Origin: Charina bottae
Lineage: Eukaryota > Chordata > Lepidosauria > Squamata > Charinaidae
NCBI GenBank assembly: GCA_023362775.1
Contig: JALMGJ010000003.1
Span: 81,226,855 to 81,290,854 of the forward strand
Reading direction: 5' to 3'
Length of the DNA stretch: 64,000 nucleotides
This document shows positions 48,548-59,879 of the stretch, one piece after another. Both the position numbers and the translations under genes were made by a program. The notes under the pieces were generated by a model that saw only the letters and a list, made by a program, of their open reading frames with translations, did no database searches and was not told the DNA's origin. Every line of letters begins with the position of its first letter. The first letter of the stretch is position 1.

Positions 48548-50249
48548 TATTATATTCTAGACTTGAATGATGCTCATGACCACCATTAGATGAATGGTAG
48601 ATATGATTTTCTGGTGGTGGTGTGATCATAATGAAATCAAGTTTCTCAAGATCATTGACAGCCTAACTGCATGATTGTTTTAGTCCATTGCCTTGAATCA
48701 TAGGGATAAAAGAGACTTCAGAGATCATTTAGTACATTCTTGGCACATCTCAACCAGACAGATGTAGCTCAAACCTTCTAATGGCATTTCAAAATCTCTT
48801 TTTCATGCTAGTGTCTCAGAAATGTAGCTGGTCATTTTAGATTTCTCAGCAAAGAAAGAAAAAGAAGACCTCCTTCTTCCAGATGGTTGATCTTATCTCT
48901 ATGACAGAGTATACATGTTGAAGTTAAGAGACCTCTCAGTTCAGTTTCTGGCATCTTGGGACAACAGAAGGACCTTGGAAAGCAGGGATCAGAAAGATGT
49001 CTACATTTACAATCTCTGTTTGTGGATTCCAAGACTGTTCTTACATGAGCACCTGCCAATGACAGGATGTTAAAAACTTGTTTCTTTCTTTTATGGAGTC
49101 ACACTGGGACTAAAATGAGAAAGGTCCCAGTGCTTGAAATAAAGTGTTATGATGATTAGCCTATGCAGGAACCTAAAGAGTCTTTTTCAGAATTCTGAAT
49201 ACCTAATGGCTTCCAAGCAGTTCTTCTGAAACATACATCCTGCCAATGATGACAGGTGGTCTATGTACAGTCCATTTTCTTCTTTTCTGTCATCTCATGG
49301 CAACAGTAGCTACAGCTCAGAAGTATAATATGCCCACCTTCCACAATGGGCTCTAACTGGATTTCTATCTGTTTCAATTTAGGATAAACTTTTTAAAAGA
49401 GTTTAATTTACAAGTGTAAATGTTAGAAGATAAAATATTCAGGTGATATAACCTGACATACTTTTTGTATTCCAGTCTTGCAAACACCGAACAGTTGTGA
49501 TTGAGGTTTAAATCAAAAAGGTTAAATCACTTACAATTTTTTTTCTCACTTCTAGTTACACTGAATTAAATGACAAATAGATTATACATATAAGCCTTGG
49601 AATATGGCAATCCAACCTTTTAAGCAGGGCAGATCTAGGCAAACCAGCATTAAAAGCTAAACTGAGTTTAATCTTGTAGAAACTCCTTACCTTCTTTCTG
49701 CAAAATATTTAGAAACTTTTCTCTATTTGCCTCTTTCCAAGACCAATACTTAGGGTTACAGGTAGTGGCTCTTAATTTCAAGATATATATATTTATTTTA
49801 AGTCTTTAATTTGCTTTTAAAAAATGTTGGGTGTCAGACAGATAGTTGCTTAGGAAATATAATCTCATGAGAAGATCACATAGATCTAAATTATATAGTA
49901 AAAGTAATGGAACAGAATATGCTATCTTCAAATCTCAAATGTCCTATTTGCATTCTGAATTTTGCACTTATTATGCTCTACAGTAATATATAGCTCTAAT
50001 GCACAAATTATTTATTGCAAGCAATTCCATAATGCTGATAATGATCTAGTTGATATACTGAGAGCAAATAGCAATAGCCCAGACTGTTTTGCTGCCTGTA
50101 CAGAAAACCCACATTTACCACCATGGAAATAAAAAAAAAATACAATATTGGGAATAATGTTCTTTAATAGTATCCCTAAATCTACTTCTCAAGTTGAGCT
50201 GCCTGCTTAATGAAAGGAACATAAAAACCTGGGAACAAAAATGTCTCAG
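48548..50249. other. Intronic sequence, no gene seen
   Basis: No exon or recognised transposon; several minor A or T runs. Confidence 0.55.
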
Positions 50250-50274
50250 TTCATATTTCTTATTAGCTCCCAAC

Positions 50275-50383
50275 TTGGACTCCTTTTAGTGATATGGACT
50301 GTGATCTTTTCAGGTCTCACGTGGAAAGTAGAAAGAATACTTGGAACTTGGACTCCTTTTAGTGATATGGACTGTGATCTTTT
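50275..50383 (+). repeat. 37-bp direct duplication, 72-bp spacing
   Basis: The same 37-bp sequence, beginning CTTGGACTCCTTTTAGTGAT, appears near 50275 and again near 50347. It looks like a local tandem duplication inside the L2 remnant. Confidence 0.85.
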
Positions 50384-51801
50384 GCCCTCACAGCCTCCAT
50401 AGCAGTCATGGACTTGACCCAGGTCATTAAGGGCCTGACACCCAGCAGTGGTCACATGTTGGATCTAGTTGTTGTCTTGGGGCAGGGATGGCATGACATG
50501 ATTTGGTTTTGGGGGGAGACTACTCTAGAGGAAATAGGGAATGGCCTTGAAGGACAGGAGGAAAAACTGCTACCAAGGCAAAGATCAGACAAGTGGGGCT
50601 TGAGTTCATTCCAAGAAACTAACTTGAGAAAACAACTCAGACAAGCCCCTCCTTAATTCACATGAAAATAAAGTGAGGGGGAATTACATTCATACTTGCA
50701 AGATTCTGTTACTATAACTGTTCTGATAGAATAGCTTTAGACCCATATGGCATTGATTTCTTGATCTGGTCTACCTTATAGGACTGACATCTACCATCAC
50801 TCCCTTGCCGTAGACAGATAACTTCCTGATTGCCTTGGAATGCTTTGATGCTGCTCCCTGCTGCAGGGAGGCAGGGCCTATTTGATTGGTGTGCCCCAGG
50901 CACCAGTTGAGTTGCAGAGGGAGCTTGTGGTTGTGAAGGGATAGCTCAATCAGACTTGCAAAATTCTGTTATTGTAGCCTATCTCATGAAAGTAGTTCAT
51001 TCTAGTTTTCATGTGGAGTTGCTTTCTGGTCTGGTCTACCTTGTGGGACTGAGAAGTGGTTAGGAGTGGGGGAAATAGTATTTCAAGGCCTCCAGGGCCA
51101 GTCCCAGTTGGTGCTGATAGGATGGGAGAGATCTAGTCCAGAACCCCTTTCTTTGTGGGATCCCTCAGGGCTCTGTTCACTCTTCCTTCTGTTTAACATG
51201 AAACTGCTGGGTGAGGTCATCTGCTGGCATGAGGCAAGTATCATCAGTATGGTGTGGAGGTCTGGATGGGGAAGACAGGCTTCAGCTCAACTCCACCAAG
51301 ACCAAGTGGCTTTAGGTTTTAGGCCCCCCTGGATCTGGGAATTTTCCATCTTTAGGTTTCAATAGAGAACTGATGCACTTTTTGGGTTCCTCCTAGATTT
51401 GCAGCTCCTGTTCAAGGAATAAGTGGCAGCCATAGCCAGGAGGGCCTTTGCACAGATTCGTCTTCTTTACCAATTGTGCCCTTTCCTGGATTGGGAGGCA
51501 CTACATATGCTAACTCATGCCTTGGTTACCTCCCTAATGGATTCCTGCAATGCATTCTACATGAGGCTGTCCTCGAAGACAACTTGGAAGGTGTTTGGTC
51601 CAGAATGCACTAGCATGGGCAGTTATGGGTGCACCTTACTATGCCCATGTCATACCACTGCTCTATGAGCAGCAATGGCTCTGAATAGACTTCTGGGTAC
51701 AATTCTAAGCACTGTTTTCCACATTTAAACCCTTCTTGGTATGTGGCTGGGTTATTTGTGGGACTGCCCTTCTCCAATTGTTTTTGCCCATTCCACTAGA
51801 T

Positions 51802-52184
51802 CATAGCTTTCCTAACTGTGTGTCACGATACAATACTGTGTCACCTGTGGGGCCCAGGTGTGTTGTGTGAAAACCCGGAAGCACTGATGGCACGTGGTTG
51901 CGGGCCATCAGCACTTCTGGGTTTTTGTGTGGCACACCAGGACACCGCTGCTGCCGCCACTGCGGCACATGAAAACCCAAAAGCGCCGCAGTGGTGGTGG
52001 TGCGCGAAAACCCGGAAGTGCTGCCGCCGCCACGGAGCATTAAAACCCAGAAGCGCCGCCGCGCGCGAAAACCTGGAAGCGCTACCACTGCTGCCACACA
52101 CAAAAAACCGGAAGTGGCGGTGCTTCCCGGTTTTCGCGCGCCACCGTTGGTGTGTTGCCAACAGGAAAAGTTTGGAAAGCCCTG
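51802..52184. mobile_element. Non-autonomous hAT element, copy 1
   Basis: Ends CATAGCTTTCCTAACTGTGT and AGTTTGGAAAGCCCTG are inverse-related. The 8-bp duplication CACTAGAT is exact (51794-51801 and 52185-52192). The interior is made of short CpG-rich repeats around AAAACCCGGAAG(C/T). No transposase. Confidence 0.88.
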
Positions 52185-52639
52185 CACTAGATCAAGCAGA
52201 ATGGGAATGCTTCCGGTCCCATATATTAAACAGTGCCATCTGACAGGACCCAGGAAATTTGCCTTCTCCATCACAGTCACAACCATTGGGAACACCATAC
52301 TCCTCAAGTTTCACTTGGCCCAACCCTGCTGGTATTTTCTAAATCCTTGAAGATCTGGATGTTACCTTGAGCATGAGGTATGGGGCCTATTAATGTGACT
52401 TTTTTCATAGTTTGACTGCTGTTATATGAGTTGGCCTAGGTTGTCCTCAAGTGCCAGTGTGTTATTATTGTATTATTATTGTATTATCATTGTTATTATT
52501 TGTGGTTTTTTTCCTTCTTGCTCTTGTGTTGGTTTTTTAAACCTACTGTATGTTCATTGCCCAAATTTTCAATTTGCACAATGGGCGACTATATAAATCA
52601 ATGTAAATAAATATATCTTCTTAGTCATCTTTTTTGTAG

Positions 52640-53640
52640 GCTAAACATACACAGATTCTTTAATTATTCTTCATAGGCCTTGGTTTCCAGTCCCTTCACC
52701 ATCTTGGTAGACCTCCTCTGAACTTGCTCCAATTTGTCACTGTCATTTTTGAAATGTGGTGCCCAGAACTGGACACAACATTCCAGATGGGATCTGAGCA
52801 GGGAAGGGTAGATGGGAACAATTTCTTCTTGTGAGCTGGACTCTTATGTTCCTATTAATGCATCCAAAATAGCATTTGTCTATTTAGTAGCTACATCTCA
52901 CTGTTAGCTCATGTCCAACTTGTGATCTAATAGAACACTCAGACCATTTCACATGTACTATTACCAAGTCAGGTCCCCCCAATCCTATATTTATGTCTTT
53001 CATTTTCTTTTCTCCCCAGTTGCAGAACTTTGCATTTCTCCCTATTAAATTTCATCCTGTTCATTTTGACCCACTAAAGTGCTAACCAGATACTCCTTCT
53101 AGTTTTGTGCATTCTACAAAATGGATAATCATCCACTCAACTCCATCTCCTCATTAATCAAAGATTTGAACAGTATGGAGCATAGAACCATGCACTTTGG
53201 TATTCCACTAGATCAGAGCTTTCCAAACTGTGTGTTGGGACACGTTAGTGTGTCGGCTGCAGTGTCTGGGTGTGTCAGGGCTCCTGCTGCCTTCGAACCC
53301 TGCCAGGATTCCATGCAGCTGTGATTCGGTGCAGGTCCTAGTGCCTGCCTTGTGCCCTGCTGTAAGTGTGTGTCACAAAATGATGCCCTGCAGTAAGAGT
53401 GTGTCACAAAATGATGCATGTCTAAAAAGTGTGTCACCAACATGAAAAGTTTGGAAAGCTCTGCACTAGATACTACTCTCCAAGGCTAATGAGGAACCAT
53501 TTATGAGTACTCTCTGGGTGTGGACATTCAATTACTCATGAATCCTTCTAACAGTTGTATCACCTATAACATCTTTCATCATGTTATTAGTCAGGATATC
53601 ATGAGAAACTTTGTTGAATTCTTAGATAGTCATCTGGGAC
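52640..53640 (-). mobile_element. CR1-like LINE-derived repeat, split by hAT
   Basis: The stretch has the familiar amniote repeat order GACCTCCTCTGAACTTGCTCC, GTGGTGCCCAGAACTGGACAC and CCCAGTTGCAGAACTTTGCA. It resumes after the hAT insertion with GGCTAATGAGGAACCATTTA. I take it for a minus-strand CR1-type remnant, but the family name is uncertain. Confidence 0.45.
53214..53463. mobile_element. Non-autonomous hAT element, copy 2
   Basis: Ends CAGAGCTTTCCAAACTGTGT and AGTTTGGAAAGCTCTG. The duplication CACTAGAT (53206-53213 and 53464-53471) is exact and equals that of copy 1. The 250-bp interior has repeated GTGTGTCACAAAATGATGC-like units. Confidence 0.9.
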
Positions 53641-53705
53641 CTTGATGGTTCTCCAGGCAGTTCTGAAAGATTACAGTCAGTGGTTCTCCAATCAGTTCTT
53701 CTACT

Positions 53706-54100
53706 TGTCTATGAAGGTTCTCAGTCATCCAGGTGGAATTGTCTGTAGCTTGAATCATGTCAACTGGATTTCTATTTTCTCAGTGGAAACGTTTCGCTCC
53801 TTATCCAAGGAGCTTCTTCAGTCTGAGCAAAGTTGGTAAGGGAATCCTAAATATGTTTCTAGGTAGCTGTGTGACCTTACACCTGGGGCTAGGTCATGGT
53901 TATATTGAGATGTATATCAATATACATCTCAATGTATATTGACATCCCATGACCTAGCCCCAGGTGTAAGGTCACACAGCTACCTAGAAACATATTTAGG
54001 ATTCCCTTACCAACTTTGCTCAGACTGAAGAAGCTCCTTGGATAAGGAGCGAAACGTTTCCACTGAGAAAATAGAAATCCAGTTGACATGATTCAAGCTA
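53706..54100. mobile_element. Penelope-like family C palindrome
   Basis: Two arms of about 185 bp (roughly 53743-53925 and 53926-54100) are nearly exact inverses, with a 37-bp extension only on the left. The flanks CAGTTCTTCTACT (53693-53705) and CAGTTCTGCTAGT (54101-54113) match at 11 of 13 and are read as the target duplication. Both arms keep an intact core of CTGAAGA, one A, a 7-bp stem (GCTCCTT/AAGGAGC, 4-base loop) and GAAACGTT: 53788-53821 on the minus strand and 54025-54058 on the plus strand. There is no coding interior; it is in effect two terminal repeats joined tail to tail. Confidence 0.75.
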
Positions 54101-54113
54101 CAGTTCTGCTAGT

Positions 54114-54450
54114 TCTTTTATTAGTATTAATTAATACTAATATAAAAATGGGGCATTTGTGTCCCTGGGGATACCGCCTTTGGTGCCCATATTCTCCTAA
54201 TCCTACATTTTTATTTATGCTTTACGATTTATATTTCTACAAGCACTACCAGTTTCTTTCTATGCAATACAGTGGTTAAGATGTTCCACTGGGATTAGGA
54301 AGACATATTCAAATCCCATTTGACCATGAAATGTATTGAGTGACTTTATGGTATTCACTATCAACCTACTGACAAGGTCGTTGCTTAATAATAAGAAGAG
54401 ACAGAATGTAAATGTAATCATCATCACCACCACCACCACCACCACCATCT
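54114..54450 (+). mobile_element. Possible decayed tRNA SINE and (CAC)n
   Basis: TACAGTGGTTAAGATGTTCC (54269) and TATTCAAATCCCATTTGACC (54307) look like A and B boxes of a tRNA-derived SINE, but the rest is too changed to confirm. A (CAC)n run sits at about 54425-54447. Confidence 0.4.
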
Positions 54451-56572
54451 CAGTACCGCATCTGCCCTATACTTAATTTCTTAGTTAATCTTCTTGTGTC
54501 ATAGTTATTACTTTCTGTTTTGGAAGAAAGAACTGGTTCAAAAGAAGGGCAAATTCTACCTTGATTTTGCCAGATTATCTTTTGGCATCACAGCAGCCAT
54601 TTGTGAAAATGACCATAACACAACAAATTCCATTTCATTTAACTTGAGCAGGAGTGAAGTGAGTTGAAATCAATTTTCTGTAGGCAAACTAGGCAGATTT
54701 GGAAAGGGGCATTGGTAGTAAATCCAGTGAATATCAAGGCATGCTCTTCATGACCTAGGGACCTTAGAAAATATCTAGAATACATTAGCCTCCTTGGAAT
54801 GTAACTATTTTTAGAGTAGAGGTCCTGCTTTCTGGCAGGTTACTTGGCAGTGGATACAAAGGCATACCTTCTCCATAGTGGTATCTACCCTGCAGAAAGC
54901 CCTCTATGAATACACCAGAATGGCATACCATTATTGGTAGTATGTCAGGCCCCAGTACTGACATGTTTTAAGTGCCTTTCAGAAATGCATCTTTTTATGG
55001 TGGCCATTCCTAGCCATGAACACCTCCTAACATCTCTCTTCTTCATGGATAGTTTTTAGCCTGTTTTTTATTACTGTAAACTATCAGAATTGTCCATGAT
55101 AGGAAGTGATATATACATATTTTAAATAAATAATTGAAAAATAAAATATTTGAGCAACTACTTTGCTGCAAAAAGGTTGGAAAGGCAAGACAATTAGTAA
55201 GAATATAATAGGAGAAAAGGTCAGAACATGTCAAGCCTCTTAAAATTACTGAGGTCCAAAAGGCTTCAGTGGATCTAAAGAACAGAGCCACATGGAGAGA
55301 GTCAGTAGCCATATGACGTGAAACAGAAGTTACCTAGCACTACAGAAAGGATCAAGGCCACCTCCCAGAAAGATAGCCATCTGAAAGTCTTGTTTTTACA
55401 GCTTGCAGAATAGCTTGCATTACGCTTTAACACTAGAAGCAAATTAATTTTTACTGGGATCCAGGAAGGAAACATTTGAAAACTAACCTTAAGTCCCACA
55501 AGAGTCTTTTAGTGTATTATTAACTGTCTCATTCATTTTTCTCCAGGTGTAGAAGAGACAAGCAGGAAATTGTATCCTCCCATCGCACACACGTGGCAAA
55601 TAAATCAGAGGATTGTTTGCCTGCAACCCCACCTTCTTCTCAGGGATTAAGTAATACTATGCTCCCTATGCCATTTGAAGCGATTACCTCAGTAAAGGAA
55701 CGCAAGTATCATTGCAGTGGAAATGTTGTACATTTAATGCTTTTCCAAATACTATGAAAGTAGCAATTTAGCCTATTTTTTTCATGCTAATTAACAGCAC
55801 TGAGGGATACTGATTGAGGCCTTTTAGTATCCTCAGCTTGGCGAATCCTAAAGTTATTTGGAGTGGGAAGATTAATTAGCTCAACTGGCCAGACTGGCAG
55901 TTGGGACTCATGTGAATAATCTGAGCACTGGTCTAGCAGGGAGTTTCAAACCTAGTTTCAGATCAGAGATTTTTGCAGGTGATCCATGTGATCATCATGT
56001 TTGAAGTACTGGAAAAGCAATGAATGATTCCAAGAAAGCAGAAACTCAGGATTAATTTCTCTGTAGTGATGCATAGCAGAGATAACCCATGGTGGAAACC
56101 TAACTTAGAAACCCTGAATTTATAGGCCTACAAGTGGGACAGTGGAAATTGCTAAGAAGGTTTTCTGGGTCTCTTGTGCATTTGGTAAACTGGTGATCTC
56201 CAGATATGGACAATAACTGGCTGGGAATTGTTGGGCATTTTCAGCACATATGGAGGTTATAAAATTGAGGATGTTTTAGTCCATTGCATTTAATCAGCTC
56301 ATTCAGACAGTCTGCTAGTAAAGTAGTTCTGTTATAATTTAGACCACTTGAAGAAGACTGCTGCTAAGAGAAAAAGCATATGATTTGCATACAAAAGATC
56401 CTATGTTGAACCTTGACTAGTGACAAGTTCATCCATTATTTTGAAACGTCTCATATATGATGCAGTTGCTGATCAGTGTAGGTCAGTAAGCAATATTTTC
56501 TGAACGGGAAGGGAGGATGGAAGGAAGAAAGGGGATTTCACACCAGATCAGGTGAAGCTTTGGAAATTAAAC
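54451..56572. other. Intron with a possible conserved block
   Basis: No gene. 55500-55920 is repeat-free with TAATTA-type words (GCTAATTAACAG, GATTAATTAGCTC) and could be a conserved element. Near 56190-56265 a decayed CTCCAGATATGG-type MITE is likely. Confidence 0.4.
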
Positions 56573-56766
56573 TAATTATTATTTTATTTTATTTTATTTT
56601 ATTTTATTTTATTTTATTTTATTTTATTTTATTTTATTTTATTATTTTTTTTATTTTTTTTTTATTTTTTTTTATTTTATTTTATTTTATTTTATTTTTT
56701 TTTATTATTTTTTTTTATTATTTTATTTTATTATTTTATTATTTTATTATTTTATTTTATTTTTTT
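56573..56766 (+). repeat. (ATTTT)n and T-rich low-complexity tract
   Basis: About 13 ATTTT units (56579-56643) followed by irregular ATTT/T-run sequence to 56766. The phenylalanine-rich frame across it is an artefact. Confidence 0.95.
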
Positions 56767-58543
56767 AGGATGGAGATGCCTCAAGGAGGCCAAGTAAATA
56801 CTTTGGCACTTCATGGGCATTGTGTGGCTCGTCCTTGGTGTAGGCTATACTGAACTAGATGGAGTGATTGATTCCATAAAAAGCAGCTTTTTTAAGGCTA
56901 GGCAGTTGTGCAAATTATTAATTTGCTTAATGAACTACAGTCTTAATTGATTAGCTCTGTGTAAACATCATGCAAATTTTGTAGCTAACAAACTAGGAGT
57001 GTTGAACAAGATATTTTGATGTATGCTAATGCTTTAGCTTATAATTCCTTGAATCTTATGTTCATTAACTCCCTGTAAAAGCAGACAAGACATAGACAAA
57101 TGTTTTTTTCCTCTGCTCCTTTACTATTTTCAGTAGCAGCTGAGCTTCCTTATCCTGTACATATTTCCTTGAGCATAAGTCCCATTTATTTTAGTGGGAA
57201 TTACTTCTGTATAAAGATTTTAGGATTGCAGCCATACAGTAACCTAAAACAGACAAGCCAATCAATAGAAGTAAGATCTGTTGAAATGAATGAGATCATT
57301 TTCCAGGTAATCATACATTAGGATTAGCTCTGTTATTCTATTTGGTGTATATTTTTTAATAAAAATCAAGGGGGAGTCATTGTAAAAATATAATATTACA
57401 GTTTAATACAGATACACACACACACAATTGAGTCTTGCTCAGAAATGCATTGTTATTCTTATGACTCTCCTGATTCATACATGCGGGAAACAGTCAGGAG
57501 CTTTCTGTGGCATCTCTCAAACACTTTAACCTGACAAATAACAAGTAAAGAGCAAGTGAGAACAGTATCCTCAATAAAGACTGTCACCCAACATTTTTCT
57601 TAATGGAATTGGGTCACAATTTTGCCTCCCTATGTTAAATTTCATGCACATTTTAAAATGTGCATGTGGGTGGCATGCTTTTTTTATTTTTTAGTGGAGT
57701 ATGGTAGGCCGGTGAAGCTTTAGCATAGTTCTACTATTTTTGCTGGTCTATGACTGAATAAAAATTGATTTGATTTGATTAGTTCTACCATTTACTGTAT
57801 TTTTGGTTATTAAAACTGTAATTCTCTTTACTTGCATCTGGGAACAAGCCCTTCATGCACAAGAGAACTCACTTTTGATTAAACAAGCCCAGGACTCCAC
57901 CGTGCAAGATCTTAATCCCTAAAACATTTGGCATGTTGTTTCAAGGGGACAATGAAAAATATGAATAACCACACTGCACAACCGAAGCCATCTTAAGTTT
58001 AATGCTTTTAGAAGCATTACAATGTGATCTGTATGAAAGACTGAGGGTGAATAACTTGTTTCCCAGCTGTGGGCCACACTTGCGCTTTGAGTAGCATGCC
58101 AAAGTAGCATGATGGTACTAAGGCAAAGAAGTGGGTGGAGCCAAAACTATACCATATTCACCCAAAAGGAAGATGGCTTTGAACAGCCATGAAGTTAACA
58201 CAGACATAGAAGAGTGAATGTAAAGAAAACTGGCAAAAAACCACACAAAACGCTCTGTGCAATTTCCAGCTTTCCCCACTTTGTCAGCCTAGGTTACCAA
58301 CCTCACCTGACGATCCTATAGATTCCTACACCCCATAAAGGAATGCAGTTAATAGATTTGTATATGCAGGCTGTATATGTTTGTGTTAGAACCCATAATT
58401 CAAGAAAAACTAAGGTCAGGATGAAAAAACAAATCAATCCAATTAATACTGTAGCTATGGAGTAAAACTGCCTGTAAAATAAAGTACTCCATTACTGTAA
58501 TTTATTCCCTCTTTGCATAAAACACTTTTTCACAAGTTCACAC
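56767..58543. other. Intronic sequence with old repeat pieces
   Basis: No gene. AAGTCCCATTTATTTTAGTG (57178) resembles a common reptile palindromic repeat (AGTCCCATTGAATTCAATGG). GGTCTATGACTGAATAAAAA (57744) followed by TTGATTTGATTTGATT is a LINE-like tail. A short (CA)n lies at 57414-57426. Confidence 0.45.
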
Positions 58544-58678
58544 ATTTTATTTATTTATTTTATTATTTATTAAACAGATTTATAAGGCCGCCCAACTCAC
58601 AAACGGTGACTCCAGGCGGCTTACAAAATTAAAAACCATAAGAACACAATAGACACCCCCCGGCGGCAGCAAACACAT

Positions 58679-59173
58679 TCATACCAGCCACTTGATCGGC
58701 TCCGAAGCAGCCTGGGGTCTCCAGGCCCGTTGACAGAACCACGTCTTCAGGGCCTTCCGGAAAAGGAGCAAGGAGGGGGCCAATCTTATATCTGGGGGAA
58801 TGATGTTCCAAAGGGAGGGAGCCACTACGGAGAAGGCCCTTTTCCTTGGCCCCACTAGATGTACTTCCCTAACTGAAGGGACCTGCAACATACCCTGCCT
58901 CCCCGCTCTGGTGGGCCAGGTGGATGTAACTGGGGAAAGGCACTCTTGCAAATAACCTGGCCCCAATCCATGTAGGGCTTTAAAGGTGATAACCAGCACC
59001 TTAAGTTGGACCTGGAAGCAAATTGGCAACCAATGCAGCTCCCGCAAAAGAGGTGACACATGGGCAAGTCTATGCTTGCGCAAAAGTATGTGGGCCACTG
59101 CATTTTGAACCAATTGAAGCTTCCAGATACTTTTTGAGGGCAGCCCCACGTAGAGCGCATTACAATAGTCCAA
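58679..59173 (-). pseudogene. L2 C-terminal coding remnant
   Basis: An open 165-codon stretch reads MDYCNALYVGLPSKSIWKLQ, LRELHWLPICFQVQLKVLVI, FKALHGLGPGYLQE, GPRKRAFSVVAPSLWNIIPP and ALKTWF to the stop. It is the part of the LINE protein after the reverse transcriptase. It is upstream-truncated, so no enzyme activity is expected. Confidence 0.88.
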
Positions 59174-59180
59174 ACGGGAG

Positions 59181-59251
59181 TATGTCGATGAAAGTTCTCA
59201 GTCATCCAGGTGGAACAGTCTGTGGCTTGAATCATGTCAACTGGATTTCTA
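59181..59251. mobile_element. 71-bp family C terminal fragment with duplication
   Basis: It begins TATGTCGATGAAAGTTCTCA and stops after GTCAACTGGATTTCTA, matching only the extension and the outermost part of the family C terminal repeat. An exact 12-bp duplication TCCAAACGGGAG (59169-59180 and 59252-59263) shows that it inserted as a complete event into the L2. Confidence 0.85.
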
Positions 59252-59290
59252 TCCAAACGGGAGGTGACTAGGGTGTGGGTGACTGTGAGA

Positions 59291-59835
59291 AGGGCCTGTT
59301 TTCCTTCCTCCTCCCAGCAGAAATAAAAAAGAAGAAGACAAATAAAACATAAGGAAGGCATAGGTATACCGGGAAGGGAAAAAAGAGGAAGGGAAATAAA
59401 TTTGGAGCAGTAGGAAGAGAGGAGGGGAAGGGAAGGGAAGACAAGGAAGGGGAAGGACAGAGATCCTGTTTAAATGTTAGGAAAATAAATAAATAAAACC
59501 AAACAAGCAGTAGGAAAGAGAATTGACTGTCCTACTTTAGCTGGTGACAGCTACTCTAATTATCTAAGGCAAATACTAATATGTTTGTAATCATTTGCAC
59601 CTTCCACCCATTCACCCTTTATTCCTATCAGTAAAGGTAACATTTCCTTCCCTCTGATTCACTCATAATTATAATGGGGGAAAACTTACTCTTCCTATTA
59701 GATAAAAATGGTAACTACATTTGATTAAATTATATTTAATTATTTTTGCCTTTGCTTTGGGAAATCTGGGGCTATACCCCAGTCTTTTGGGAAACTGGAT
59801 GGAGTCCTATTGCTCAGGATTTATACCTCCATTAA
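59291..59835. other. Purine-rich and unique intron
   Basis: A GGGAAGGGAAG-type purine run (about 59360-59455) follows the L2; the rest is unrecognised. Confidence 0.5.
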
Positions 59836-59879
59836 AGGGAGAATAACAACAACAACCCCCAGCAAGGCACCACCTTGAC

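Larger units (their letters stand above)
50250..52620 (+). mobile_element. L2-type LINE, decayed, with hAT insertion
   Basis: Plus-strand remains include MDLTQVIKGLTPSSGHMLDLVV (endonuclease end, 50408), GLQGQSQLVLIG and GLCSLFLLFNMKLLGEV (reverse transcriptase, about 51080-51215), ARRAFAQIRLLYQLCPFL (51432) and HALVTSLMDSCNAFYM (51507). A 3' tail follows (about 52565-52615, GGGCGACTATATAAAT). A hAT element splits the C-terminal part at 51802-52184. Frames are badly broken. Confidence 0.78.
58544..59290 (-). mobile_element. L2-type LINE 3' half with nested insertion
   Basis: ATTTATTT tail at the left, then AAGGCCGCCCAACTCACAAA and the inverse C-terminal coding region. 5'-truncated near 59290. 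A 71-bp family C fragment (59181-59251) interrupts it. Confidence 0.88.

Noticed and set aside
56560..56853. Phenylalanine-rich open frame
   Set aside because: It is the translation of an (ATTTT)n tract.
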